64,000 nt of DNA from Blastococcus carthaginiensis. Its GTDB lineage: Bacteria; Actinomycetota; Actinomycetes; Mycobacteriales; Geodermatophilaceae. Below, one piece after another: positions 25,174 through 33,777 of this stretch. The notes under the pieces are model-generated. The model was not told the DNA's origin. It was given only the letters and a program-made list of their open reading frames with translations, and ran no database searches. The stretch lies in contig NZ_JASNFN010000010.1 in NCBI RefSeq assembly GCF_030731085.1, forward strand, positions 62,001 to 126,000, read 5' to 3'. How positions within the stretch are numbered: the stretch's first letter is position 1; the number at the start of each line of letters is the position of its first letter. The translations under genes and the position numbers were made by a program.

Positions 25174-26335
25174 CCGGCGCAGCCCGGCGGAGGGGGACCG
25201 CACCAGCAGCGACGTGCGCATCGAGGGGGTCACCAAGCGCTTCGGCGGGTTCACCGCCGTGGACGACCTCACGCTGACCATCCCGGCCGGATCCTTCTTC
25301 GCGTTGCTGGGGCCCTCGGGGTGCGGCAAGACCACCACCCTGCGGATGGTGGCCGGCCTCGAGCAGCCGACCGGGGGCCGGATCCTGCTGGGCGAGGACG
25401 ACGTCACCGACCTCCGGCCCTACAAGCGCCCCGTCAACACCGTGTTCCAGAGCTACGCACTCTTCCCGCACCTCTCGATCGCCGAGAACGTCGCGTTCGG
25501 GCTGCGCCGTCGCGGGGTCAAGGACGTGGGCCGGCAGGTGGACGAGATGCTGGAGCTGGTCGAGCTCGGCGGCTTCGGCCGGCGCAGGCCGGGGCAGCTG
25601 TCCGGCGGCCAGCAGCAGCGCGTCGCCCTGGCCCGCGCGCTGATCAACCGGCCGCGGGTCCTGCTGCTCGACGAGCCCCTGGGTGCCCTCGACCTCAAGC
25701 TGCGCCGGCAGATGCAGCTGGAGCTCAAGCGGATCCAGACCGAGGTCGGCATCACCTTCGTGCACGTCACGCACGACCAGGAAGAAGCCATGACCATGGC
25801 CGACACGATCGCCGTCATGAACGCCGGCCGGGTGGAGCAGCTCGGCGGCCCCGAGCAGCTCTACGAGCGTCCGGCCAGCCGCTACGTGGCCAACTTCCTC
25901 GGCCAGTCCAACTGCCTCGACGGCGTCGTCGACGAGGTCGGCGGGGACGGCACACTGGTCACCGTCCAGGGCTGCCGGCTGCGCATCCCCGGCCGCTACG
26001 GCTCCCCGGGGGCCCGGCTGTCGCTCGGCGTGCGGCCGGAGAAGACGGTCGCGGTGCCGGCCGGGGAGGCCCCCGGGGCGGCGCTGGGCAACCAGGTCCC
26101 GGGCACGGTCACCGACGTGTCGTTCACGGGCCTGTCCACCCAGTACCTCGTGCGGACCCCGTGGGGGCAGGAGATCAGCGTGTTCGCCCAGAACGCGGGC
26201 GGCGAACGACGGGTCGCCGCGGGGGAGCAGATCACCGTGGTCTGGCGGCCGGAGCACACCTTCCCGCTCGATGCCGCGCCGACCGAGGTGGCCGAGCAGT
26301 CCGGGGCGTCGGTGCTCGCGGAGGCCCGGTCGTGA
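25166..26335 (+). CDS. potA: Polyamine ABC transporter ATP-binding protein (PotA)
   Basis: This 389-residue ABC ATPase has Walker A GPSGCGKTT, the Q-loop VFQSYALFPHLS, the signature LSGGQQQRVALARAL, Walker B VLLLDEPLGALD and the switch HVTHDQEEA. A C-terminal TOBE domain follows (VNTVFQSYA-type PotA core plus LSLGVRPEKTVAV and VVWRPEHTF). It energises import of polyamines through PotBC. The GTG at 25166 overlaps the end of potD by eight bases, indicating translational coupling. The gene order D-A-B-C and overlaps point to a single operon. Confidence 0.92.
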   Translation: MPDRRSPAEGDRTSSDVRIEGVTKRFGGFTAVDDLTLTIPAGSFFALLGPSGCGKTTTLRMVAGLEQPTGGRILLGEDDVTDLRPYKRPVNTVFQSYALFPHLSIAENVAFGLRRRGVKDVGRQVDEMLELVELGGFGRRRPGQLSGGQQQRVALARALINRPRVLLLDEPLGALDLKLRRQMQLELKRIQTEVGITFVHVTHDQEEAMTMADTIAVMNAGRVEQLGGPEQLYERPASRYVANFLGQSNCLDGVVDEVGGDGTLVTVQGCRLRIPGRYGSPGARLSLGVRPEKTVAVPAGEAPGAALGNQVPGTVTDVSFTGLSTQYLVRTPWGQEISVFAQNAGGERRVAAGEQITVVWRPEHTFPLDAAPTEVAEQSGASVLAEARS

Positions 26336-26393
26336 CCGGGCCTGTCCCTGCCCGCGTCTCCGGGCGACGAGCGGCGGGCGCCGGGGAGCGCCG

Positions 26394-27299
26394 GTGACGG
26401 CGGCCCTCACCGGCCACGCCGGGCCGGCCACCGACGCGACCGACGAGGAGCCGCCGCGTCCGCGGCGGTGGTACACCCCCTACCTGCTGCTCCTGCCGGG
26501 CCTGGCCTGGCTGGCGGTGTTCTTCCTCGTCCCGATGGTCGCCCTGGCTTCCATGTCCCTGCAGACCGGATCCCTGGGCCAGGGGTACCGGCTGACCTGG
26601 GAGTGGTCGAACTACAGCGAGGCCTTGTCGACCTTCGGCGCGCAGTTCGGGCGCTCTTTCCTGTACGCCGGGGCGGCGACGCTGCTGTGCCTCCTGATCG
26701 GCTACCCGCTGGCCTATGCGATCGCCTTCAAGGCCGGCCGCTGGCGCAACCTGCTGCTGATCCTCGTGATCGCCCCGTTCTTCACCAGCTTCCTGATCCG
26801 CACCCTGGCCTGGAAGATCATCCTCAGCGACGACGGCTGGGTCGTGGACACCCTCCGGGCGGTGGCCCTGCTGGACGACGGCGGCCGCCTCCTGGCCACG
26901 CCGGCCGCGGTGGTCCTCGGTCTCACCTACAACTTCCTGCCGTTCATGGTCCTGCCGCTCTACGCCAGCCTGGAGAAGATGGACGAGCGGCTGCTCGAGG
27001 CGGCCGCCGACCTCTACGCCAACGCCTTCACGGCCTTCCGCAAGGTGACCTGGCGGTTGTCGCTGCCCGGCGTGGTGGCCGGCACCCTGCTGACGTTCAT
27101 CCCGGCAGCGGGCGACTACGTCAACGTGCAGTTCCTCGGCACGCCGAACTCCGCGATGGTCGGCACGGTGATCCAGAGCCGGTTCCTCACCGTGCTCGAC
27201 TACCCGACCGCCGCCGCGCTGTCCTTCGCGCTGATGGTCTCGGTGCTGGTCATCGTCCTCGTCTACGTGCGCCGCGTCGGTGCGCGGGACCTGTTGTGA
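26394..27299 (+). CDS. potB: Polyamine ABC transporter permease (PotB)
   Basis: This 301-residue membrane protein has about six helices and the binding-protein-dependent permease EAA loop in LLEAAADLYANAFTAFRKV, which docks with PotA. LLLPGLAWLAVFFLVPMVA forms the first helix after a charged N-terminus. I chose the GTG at 26394 with GGGGAG upstream; the frame remains open for 41 codons before it. It forms the membrane channel with PotC, whose gene begins 14 bp downstream. Confidence 0.9.
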   Translation: MTAALTGHAGPATDATDEEPPRPRRWYTPYLLLLPGLAWLAVFFLVPMVALASMSLQTGSLGQGYRLTWEWSNYSEALSTFGAQFGRSFLYAGAATLLCLLIGYPLAYAIAFKAGRWRNLLLILVIAPFFTSFLIRTLAWKIILSDDGWVVDTLRAVALLDDGGRLLATPAAVVLGLTYNFLPFMVLPLYASLEKMDERLLEAAADLYANAFTAFRKVTWRLSLPGVVAGTLLTFIPAAGDYVNVQFLGTPNSAMVGTVIQSRFLTVLDYPTAAALSFALMVSVLVIVLVYVRRVGARDLL

Positions 27300-27312
27300 G
27301 CCGGAGGACGAC

Positions 27313-28182
27313 GTGACCACCACCCTCGACCGCCCCACCCGCTCCGGCGCCGCCCCGGCCCCGGGTGGGCCCCGGCGCACCTCGGCCCTCGCCCGCCTGT
27401 CCGGGTGGGTCCGCAGGCACCTGGTGATGGCCTTCGCCGTCCTGGTGCTGGTCTACCTGTTCGTGCCGATCGCCGTCGTGCTGCTCTTCTCCTTCAACGA
27501 CCCGGCGGGACGGTTCAACTTCACCTGGCAGGGATTCTCCACCGAGGCCTGGCTGAACCCGTGCGCCCCGGCGGGCATGTGCGACGCGGTCGTGCGCAGC
27601 CTGGAGATCGGTGCCCTGGCCACGCTGGTCTCGACCGTGCTCGGCACCCTGCTGGCGTTCGGCCTGGTGCGGCACCGGTTCCGCGGCCGGACGGGCACCA
27701 GCCTGCTGGTGTTCCTGCCGATGGCCACCCCCGAGGTCGTCATGGGGGCCTCGCTGCTGACCCTGTTCGTCAACCTGGGGGTCGGGACCGGCTTCGCGAC
27801 GATCGTGCTGGCGCACATCATGTTCAACGTCAGCTTCGTCGTCGTCACGGTGAAGGCCCGGCTCGCGGGCCTGGACAGCCGCCTGGAGGAGGCGGCGATG
27901 GACCTCTACGCCAACGAGTGGCAGACCTTCCGCCGGATCACCCTCCCGCTGGCCGCGCCCGGCATCCTGGCGGCCGCGCTGCTGGCCTTCGCCCTCTCCT
28001 TCGACGACTTCATCATCACGAACTTCAACTCCGGGAACACGATCACCTTCCCCATGTACGTCTGGGGCGCCGCGCAGCGTGGCGTGCCGCCGCAGGTGAA
28101 CGTCATCGGGACCGCGATGCTGCTCGCCGCGCTGCTCGCGGTCGGCATCGGGGAGCTCGTCAAGCGCGCCCGCCGTGGCTGA
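27313..28182 (+). CDS. potC: Polyamine ABC transporter permease (PotC)
   Basis: This 289-residue membrane protein shows AFAVLVLVYLFVPIAVVLLF as its first helix, the EAA loop EEAAMDLYANEWQTFRRI, and LLAFALSFDDFIITNFNSG, a hallmark of PotC/PotI permeases. The GTG at 27313 has GGAGG five bases upstream. It pairs with PotB in the membrane. Its last eight bases overlap the start of the FAD oxidoreductase gene, so import and oxidation of the amine are translationally linked. Confidence 0.9.
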   Translation: MTTTLDRPTRSGAAPAPGGPRRTSALARLSGWVRRHLVMAFAVLVLVYLFVPIAVVLLFSFNDPAGRFNFTWQGFSTEAWLNPCAPAGMCDAVVRSLEIGALATLVSTVLGTLLAFGLVRHRFRGRTGTSLLVFLPMATPEVVMGASLLTLFVNLGVGTGFATIVLAHIMFNVSFVVVTVKARLAGLDSRLEEAAMDLYANEWQTFRRITLPLAAPGILAAALLAFALSFDDFIITNFNSGNTITFPMYVWGAAQRGVPPQVNVIGTAMLLAALLAVGIGELVKRARRG

Positions 28183-29593
28183 CCCGGCGCTGTCGGCCCT
28201 GGCGGACGCGGAGCCGGCGGTGTTCTGGCTCGACGACCCCGCCGCACCGCCGCCGGCGCCGGCGCTGGTGGCGGACGTCGACTGCGAGCTCGCGGTCGTC
28301 GGCGGGGGGTACACGGGGCTCTGGACGGCGCTGCGCGCCCGCGAGCGGGCCGCGGTCGGGGACGGAGGAGCCGACGACGTCGTCGTGCTCGAGGCCGGCC
28401 GCACCGGCACCCAGGCCAGCGGGCGCAACGGCGGGTTCTGCGCGGCGAGCCTCACCCACGGTGCGGCGAACGGGTACGCCCGGTGGCCGGGGGAGATGGC
28501 CGTCCTCGACCGGTTGGGGGAGGCCAACCTCGACGGGATCGAGGAGACGGTGCACCGCTACGGCATCGACTGCGACTTCCGCCGCACCGGCGCGCTGGAC
28601 GTGGCCACCGAGCCGTGGCAGGCCGAGGAGCTGGCCGAGCGGGCGCGGCTGCCGGTGACCACGGACGCACCGCCCCCGCTGCTGCTCGACGCCGACGCCG
28701 TCCGCGCCGAGCTGGACAGCCCCACCTACCTCGCCGGGCTCTGGGAGCGGCACACGACCGCGCTGGTGGAGCCCGCCCGGCTGGCGTGGGGCCTGCGCGC
28801 CGCCGCGGAGTCGCACGGCGTCCGGCTGCACGAGCACACGCCGGTGACCGCGCTGGGCACCGAGGGGGGCCGGGTGGTGCTGCGGACGCCGTTCGCCACG
28901 GTGCGGGCCGCTCGCGTGGTGCTGGCCACCAACGCCTTTCCGTCGTTGCTGCGGCGGCTGCGCCCGTACACCGTGCCGGTGTACGACTACGTGCTCGTGA
29001 CCGAGCCCCTGTCGGCCGCCCAGCTGGCGTCGGTGGGGTGGGGGAACCGGCAGGGGGTCGGCGACTCCGCGAACCGGTTCCACTACTACCGGCTGACCCG
29101 CGACGACCGGGTCCTCTGGGGCGGGTACGACGCCGTCTACCACTACGGCAGCCGCATCGAGGCGCGGCTCGACCAGCGTCCGGAGACGTTCGCCCGGCTG
29201 GCCCGGCACTTCGCCGAGACCTTCCCCCAGCTGGCCGACGTGCGCTTCACCCACCGGTGGGGCGGGGTGATCGACACGAGCACCCGCTTCTGCGCGTTCT
29301 ACGGGCGCGCCCGCGGCGGCCGGGTGGGCTACGCGCTGGGCTTCACCGGGCTGGGGGTGGGGGCGACCCGCTTCGCGGCCGACGTCGTCCTGGACCTGCT
29401 GTCCGGCGCCGACACCGAGCGCACCCGGCTGTCCATGGTGCGACGCCGGCCGGCGCCGTTCCCGCCCGAACCCCTGCGGTCGGCCGGCATCGCGCTGACC
29501 CAGTGGTCGCTGGCCCGGGCCGACCGGTACGAGGGACGCCGCAACCTGTGGCTGCGCGGGCTGGACCGGGCCGGGCTCGGCTTCGACTCCTGA
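28175..29593 (+). CDS. FAD-dependent amine oxidoreductase at the end of the polyamine operon
   Basis: This 472-residue DAO-family flavoprotein has the dinucleotide site LAVVGGGYTGLWTALRAR and the active-site segment GTQASGRNGGFCAASLTHG, with HRWGGVIDTSTRFCAFYGRA later. It is a distant paralogue of the oxidase at 22393-23784 and resembles PuuB/BauB-type enzymes. The GTG at 28175 overlaps the end of potC by eight bases. The likely role is oxidation of an imported amine, such as putrescine or a gamma-glutamyl amine, to an aminoaldehyde that the aminobutyraldehyde dehydrogenases could process. No gamma-glutamylputrescine ligase is visible here, so a direct amine oxidase role is possible. Confidence 0.82.
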   Translation: MADPALSALADAEPAVFWLDDPAAPPPAPALVADVDCELAVVGGGYTGLWTALRARERAAVGDGGADDVVVLEAGRTGTQASGRNGGFCAASLTHGAANGYARWPGEMAVLDRLGEANLDGIEETVHRYGIDCDFRRTGALDVATEPWQAEELAERARLPVTTDAPPPLLLDADAVRAELDSPTYLAGLWERHTTALVEPARLAWGLRAAAESHGVRLHEHTPVTALGTEGGRVVLRTPFATVRAARVVLATNAFPSLLRRLRPYTVPVYDYVLVTEPLSAAQLASVGWGNRQGVGDSANRFHYYRLTRDDRVLWGGYDAVYHYGSRIEARLDQRPETFARLARHFAETFPQLADVRFTHRWGGVIDTSTRFCAFYGRARGGRVGYALGFTGLGVGATRFAADVVLDLLSGADTERTRLSMVRRRPAPFPPEPLRSAGIALTQWSLARADRYEGRRNLWLRGLDRAGLGFDS

Positions 29594-29623
29594 GGCCTCC
29601 GGCCCACCGGCCCGGCGGACCCG

Positions 29624-31246
29624 TCAGACCGGCTGCTGGGCACTGCGGGCCAGCAGCGCCACGTGCAGCGACAGCCGCGACTCCGGCGCGTCCAGGTCCA
29701 GCCCCAGCAGCCGCTCGGCCCGGGCCAGCCGCGCGTAGAACGCCGGCCGCGACAGGTGCGCCGCCGCCGCGGCGGCGGTCTTGTTGCCCCCGCGGGCCAG
29801 CAGCGCCTGCAGCGCCGCCAGCAGGGCATCGGCGTCGTGGGCGGTCAGCAGCGGGGCGAGCTCGCGTTCGACGAACGCCTGCAGCCGGGGGTCCTCGCGC
29901 AGCAGGTGCAGCAGACCCCGCAGCCGGACGTCGACCAGCCGGTAGAAGGGCAGGCCCCGCGGGTCGCCGACCGCCGCCTGCGCGGCCTGCGACGCCTCCT
30001 GGAACGACCGCCGCGCCTCCGCCAGGCCGGGGACGACGCTGCCCACGCCGATCAGGGGGCGGGCGCCGGCCAGCGGCTGGGCGCGGAGCGCGTCGGCCAG
30101 GCGGTGCAGCGTCTGCTCCAGGTTCGCCCCCGTGACGCCGTCGAGCGCCGCCAGGATCCCGACCTCCCCGTGCCCGACGCTGCCGACCAGCGCGGGGAGG
30201 CGGCACAGCCGGGCGGCCAGCCCGACGCCTTCGGCCCGGTCGCGCTCCAGCGCCCGCGCCGCCGGGCTCTCGCCGGCGACGGTGCCGCGGGCGGGGGCGT
30301 CCGGCCAGTGGACGACGGCGGCCACCAGGGACCGGCCGGCGACGGGCAGCCCGGCGGCGGTCACGCGCGAGGCGATCTCGGCGGGGAAGGCCCAGCGCTG
30401 CTCGACGATGTCGGAGAGCAGCGAGCGGTGGGCGTGCCGCTCCAGCGTCTCCCGGTCGCGTTCGAGGAGGCGGCCGACCGCCAGGGCGGTGGCGCCGCGT
30501 TCGAGGACCACCGTCCGGTACGCCATGTCGGTGCCGTCGGTGACCGCGACCAGTCGGCCCCAGGTCTCGCCCCGGGCCATGACCGGGGTGACGAGCCAGC
30601 CCTCGGGCCCGGTGCCGGTCGTCCCGGTCCAGGCGGCCCGGCGGGACCGGGTCTCCCAGCCGTCGAGCAGGACGGTCCGGGGCACCCCGGCGGGCTCGTC
30701 CAGGATCACCTGGTGGGCCCGGTTCTCCAGCACGACCGGGCACCCGGCCAGCTCGGCCACGCGGGCGAGCACGTCCGCCGGGGAGGCGCCGGCCACGGTG
30801 AGCGCGGTGAACGCGGCGTGCACGGTGTCCGATCGCTGCAGCTGCGCGAACTGCGCCTCGACGATGTGGGAGTGCACGGCCTGGGTGACGTCGACGAAGC
30901 GGACCGGCCGCTGCAGCGCGACCAGGGGGAGGTCCCGGCGGCGCGCGGCCCGGAGCAGCGCGGCCGGCAGCGCGGTGTAGCGACGGCCGAGCTCGACGAC
31001 GAGCGCGGAGGCGCCGACGTCGGCGAGCTCGTCGACGTACCGGGCGAGCACCGCCGGGTCGTCGGGCAGCGCGATGCCGGTCGTGAGCAGCAGCTCCCCG
31101 CCGCTGAGCAGGCTGCCGATGTCCGGGACCTCGCTGACGTGGACCCAGCGCACCGGCCGGGCGAGAGCCGCGGGGGATGCGGTGGTCAGGGGACGCCCGG
31201 CCGCCACGGACGGCAGGTCGAGCACCTCGGCGACGGTCGGCAGCAT
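29624..31246 (-). CDS. PucR-family transcriptional regulator (second)
   Basis: This 540-residue protein begins MLPTVAEVLDLPSVAAGRP, matching the usual PucR N-terminus, then SEVPDIGSLLSGGELLLTTG and RRYTALPAALLRAAR. The C-terminal HTH_30 contains GGNKTAAAAAAHLSRPAFYA and RLARAERLLGLDLD. It is divergent from ald with a 132-bp gap that holds a perfect 12-bp inverted repeat. The most direct reading is that it senses an omega-amino acid or guanidino acid and controls the ald/aminotransferase/mmsA/ureohydrolase operon. It is only distantly similar to the PucR at 14191-15705. Confidence 0.87.
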   Translation of the reverse strand: MLPTVAEVLDLPSVAAGRPLTTASPAALARPVRWVHVSEVPDIGSLLSGGELLLTTGIALPDDPAVLARYVDELADVGASALVVELGRRYTALPAALLRAARRRDLPLVALQRPVRFVDVTQAVHSHIVEAQFAQLQRSDTVHAAFTALTVAGASPADVLARVAELAGCPVVLENRAHQVILDEPAGVPRTVLLDGWETRSRRAAWTGTTGTGPEGWLVTPVMARGETWGRLVAVTDGTDMAYRTVVLERGATALAVGRLLERDRETLERHAHRSLLSDIVEQRWAFPAEIASRVTAAGLPVAGRSLVAAVVHWPDAPARGTVAGESPAARALERDRAEGVGLAARLCRLPALVGSVGHGEVGILAALDGVTGANLEQTLHRLADALRAQPLAGARPLIGVGSVVPGLAEARRSFQEASQAAQAAVGDPRGLPFYRLVDVRLRGLLHLLREDPRLQAFVERELAPLLTAHDADALLAALQALLARGGNKTAAAAAAHLSRPAFYARLARAERLLGLDLDAPESRLSLHVALLARSAQQPV

Positions 31247-31254
31247 CGGGTTTC

Positions 31255-31292
31255 CGGATCGTCAGGTCGGGCCGGGATGCCCTGACGATCCG
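31255..31292. promoter_or_regulatory. Candidate PucR operator between pucR and ald
   Basis: CGGATCGTCAGG (31255-31266) and CCTGACGATCCG (31281-31292) are perfect 12-bp inverted arms with a 14-bp spacer. The dyad lies nine bases upstream of the pucR start, between divergent genes, so it is an operator candidate rather than a terminator. Confidence 0.55.
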
Positions 31293-31378
31293 TATCTTGC
31301 CGTCGCGCCACCGCGCTGACCAGGCTGAAGGTGACTGGCGTCTCATCCGGGGGACACCGCGCGGGCTGGAGGAGATCG

Positions 31379-32449
31379 GTGGAGACGAGCATCGGCCTGG
31401 TGGCCGAGACCAAGGACGGCGAGCGGCGGGTGGCCCTGGACCCCAGCGCCGTGGCCCAGCTGACCCGCGGGGGCGCCCGCGTCCTGGTGCAGGCCGGCGC
31501 CGGCCTGGGGGCCGGGTTCGACGACGCGGACTACAAGGAGTCCGGGGCGCACGTCGTCCCGGATGCGGCCGACGCCTGGGCCGCGGACGTGGTGGTCAAG
31601 GTGAAGGAGCCGCAGCCGCCGGAGTGGACCCACTTCCGCCCCGGGCTCCGGTTGTTCTGCTACCTGCACCTGGCCGCCGAGCCCGCCCTGACCCGCGCCC
31701 TGCAGGACGCGGGCGTGGAGGCGCACGCCTTCGAGACCGTCAGCGACCGCCACGGCCTGCCCCTGCTGGCCCCGATGAGCGAGATCGCCGGTCGCGCGGC
31801 CGCGATCATGGGGGCCGCGGCACTGGCGAAGGGCAACGGCACCCTGCTGGGCGGGGCCGCGGGTGTCCCACCCGCGCGAGTCGTCGTGCTGGGGCTCGGC
31901 GTCGCGGGCACCATGGCCGCCCGCGGGGCCCGCGGCATGGACGCCGAGGTCCTGGGGGTCGACGTCGACCTGCACCGGCTGTGGACCGCGCACCAGGCCG
32001 GCACCGTCACCGGCACCCTCGCCTCCTCCCCGCAGTCGGTCGCGGAGGCCGTGGCCGGCGCCGACCTCGTGGTGGGTGCGGCCCTGGTGCCCGGCGCCCG
32101 TGCCCCGATCGTGGTCACCGAGGAGATGGTCGCCGCCATGCGCCCGGGGTCGGTCGTCGTCGACCTGGCCATCGACCAGGGCGGGTGCATCGAGACGGCG
32201 CGGCCGACCAGCCACAGCGACCCCACCTACCTGGCGCACGGGGTGCTGCACTACTGCGTCACCAACGTGCCCGGCCAGTACCCGCGCACGGCGAGCCGGG
32301 CGCTCTCGGCCGCCGTCACCCCCTACCTGCGGCTGCTGGTCGCCGACCCGGCCGACCAGCGGCTGGCCGGGTCGCTGAACGTCGCCGGCGGCGACGTGGT
32401 GCACCCGGCGGTGGCCGAGGCACTGGCGTCCGGCGGGGGTGCGGCGTGA
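31379..32449 (+). CDS. ald: Alanine dehydrogenase
   Basis: This 356-residue protein starts at GTG 31379 after GGAGGAGA. It shows GLVAETKDGERRVALDPSAV with the substrate-binding Arg region, VVKVKEPQP, and LFCYLHLAAE with the catalytic His. APMSEIAGRAAAIMGA and the NAD site VVVLGLGVAGTMAARGARGM follow. The reaction is L-alanine plus NAD to pyruvate, ammonia and NADH. The next gene encodes an aminotransferase that may use pyruvate as acceptor; alanine dehydrogenase would regenerate the pyruvate and release the amino group as ammonia. The two genes overlap by four bases (GTGA). NAD(P) transhydrogenase alpha is the nearest alternative family, but the domain order fits Ald. Confidence 0.88.
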   Translation: METSIGLVAETKDGERRVALDPSAVAQLTRGGARVLVQAGAGLGAGFDDADYKESGAHVVPDAADAWAADVVVKVKEPQPPEWTHFRPGLRLFCYLHLAAEPALTRALQDAGVEAHAFETVSDRHGLPLLAPMSEIAGRAAAIMGAAALAKGNGTLLGGAAGVPPARVVVLGLGVAGTMAARGARGMDAEVLGVDVDLHRLWTAHQAGTVTGTLASSPQSVAEAVAGADLVVGAALVPGARAPIVVTEEMVAAMRPGSVVVDLAIDQGGCIETARPTSHSDPTYLAHGVLHYCVTNVPGQYPRTASRALSAAVTPYLRLLVADPADQRLAGSLNVAGGDVVHPAVAEALASGGGAA

Positions 32450-33777
32450 GCGGCGGGGGCGGCGCCGCCGACCTGCTCGCCCGGCACCGCGCCGTCCTGC
32501 CGTCCTGGCTCACCCTGAACTACGAGCAGCCGATCGAGATCGCCGCCGGCAAGGGCTGCCGCGTCATCGACGGCGAGGGCAACGAGTACCTCGACTTCTT
32601 CGCCGGGATCCTCACCAACATGCTCGGCTACGGCGTCCCCGAGGTCACCGAGGCGATCGCGGCCCAGGCAGACACCGGCGTGCTGCACACCTCGACGCTC
32701 TACCTGATCCGGTCGCAGGTCGAGCTCGCCGAGCGGATCGCCGAGCTCTCGGGGATCCCCGACGCCAAGGTCTTCTTCACCAGCAGCGGCACGGAGGCCA
32801 ACGAGGCCGCCCTGCTGCTCACCACCTCCGCGCGGCGGTCCAACCAGGTGCTGGCGCTGCGCAACAGCTACCACGGCCGCTCCTACGCGGCGATGGGCGT
32901 GACCGGCAACCGGGGCTGGTCGCCGTCGTCGTTCTCGCCGGTCGACGTCAGCTACGTGATGAACGGCTACCGCTACCGCAGCCCGTTCGGGCACCTCTCC
33001 GACGCCGACTACTGCCGGGCGGCGGCCGACGACCTGCGCGACGTGCTGCTGACGACCACCTCCGGCGACGTGGCCTGCATGATCGCCGAGCCGGTGCAGG
33101 GGGTCGGCGGCTTCGTCGTGCCGCCCACCGGCTTCTTCCGCGCGCTCAAGGACGTCCTCGACGAGCACGGCATCCCGTTCGTCTCCGACGAGGTGCAGAC
33201 CGGCTGGGGCCGCACCGGCGACACCTTCTGGGGGATCTCCGCCCACGGTGTGGTCCCCGACGCCATGACCTTCGCCAAGGGGCTGGGCAACGGGCTGTCG
33301 ATCGGTGGCGTCGTGGCCCGCGCCGACCTCATGGACGGGCTGACGGCGAACTCGATCTCCACCTTCGGCGGCAATCCGCTGTCCACCCGCGGCGCGCTGG
33401 CGACCCTCGACTACCTACTGCACCATGACCTGCAGGCCAACGCCCGGGCCGTCGGGCGGCGGCTGCTCGACGGCCTCCGGGAGATCGCCCGGACGGTCCC
33501 GCTGGTCGGGGAGGTCCGCGGCGCGGGGTTGATGATCGGCATCGAACTCGTGGAGCCCGGTACCCGCGTGCCCGACCCCGCGGCCGCCGCCCGGGCGATG
33601 GAGGAGACCCGGCGCCGCGGTCTGCTGATCGGCAAGGGCGGGCTGCACGGGAACGTGCTGCGCGTCGCCCCGCCGCTGACCCTCGGCGCCGACGAGGCCG
33701 ACGAGGGGCTGGACATCCTGCGGGCCGCCCTCCTGGCGGCCACCGACCCGACGGCCGAGGGGAGCACGCCGGCATGA
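32446..33777 (+). CDS. Class III aminotransferase, omega-amino acid:pyruvate type
   Basis: This 443-residue PLP enzyme of the AGXT2-like branch shows KVFFTSSGTEANEAALLL, ALRNSYHGRSYAAMG, FVSDEVQTGWGRTG with the cofactor Asp, and MTFAKGLGNGLSIGG with the PLP lysine. Relatives include (R)-3-amino-2-methylpropionate:pyruvate and beta-alanine:pyruvate aminotransferases. It overlaps ald upstream and mmsA downstream by four bases each, so one polycistronic unit is likely. With MmsA it would carry beta-alanine through malonate semialdehyde to acetyl-CoA. The substrate is inferred from neighbours. Confidence 0.85.
   Translation: MSGGGGAADLLARHRAVLPSWLTLNYEQPIEIAAGKGCRVIDGEGNEYLDFFAGILTNMLGYGVPEVTEAIAAQADTGVLHTSTLYLIRSQVELAERIAELSGIPDAKVFFTSSGTEANEAALLLTTSARRSNQVLALRNSYHGRSYAAMGVTGNRGWSPSSFSPVDVSYVMNGYRYRSPFGHLSDADYCRAAADDLRDVLLTTTSGDVACMIAEPVQGVGGFVVPPTGFFRALKDVLDEHGIPFVSDEVQTGWGRTGDTFWGISAHGVVPDAMTFAKGLGNGLSIGGVVARADLMDGLTANSISTFGGNPLSTRGALATLDYLLHHDLQANARAVGRRLLDGLREIARTVPLVGEVRGAGLMIGIELVEPGTRVPDPAAAARAMEETRRRGLLIGKGGLHGNVLRVAPPLTLGADEADEGLDILRAALLAATDPTAEGSTPA

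Noticed and set aside
29594..29623. Possible hairpin between the FAD oxidase and second pucR genes
   Set aside because: GGCC/CCGG pairings are short and overlapping, not better than expected from the GC content, so no terminator is called.
31177..33777. Apparent fusion of sequence antisense to pucR, ald shadow and the aminotransferase
   Set aside because: The aminotransferase has its own GTG start at 32446 overlapping the ald stop, and the upstream translation has no family motifs.
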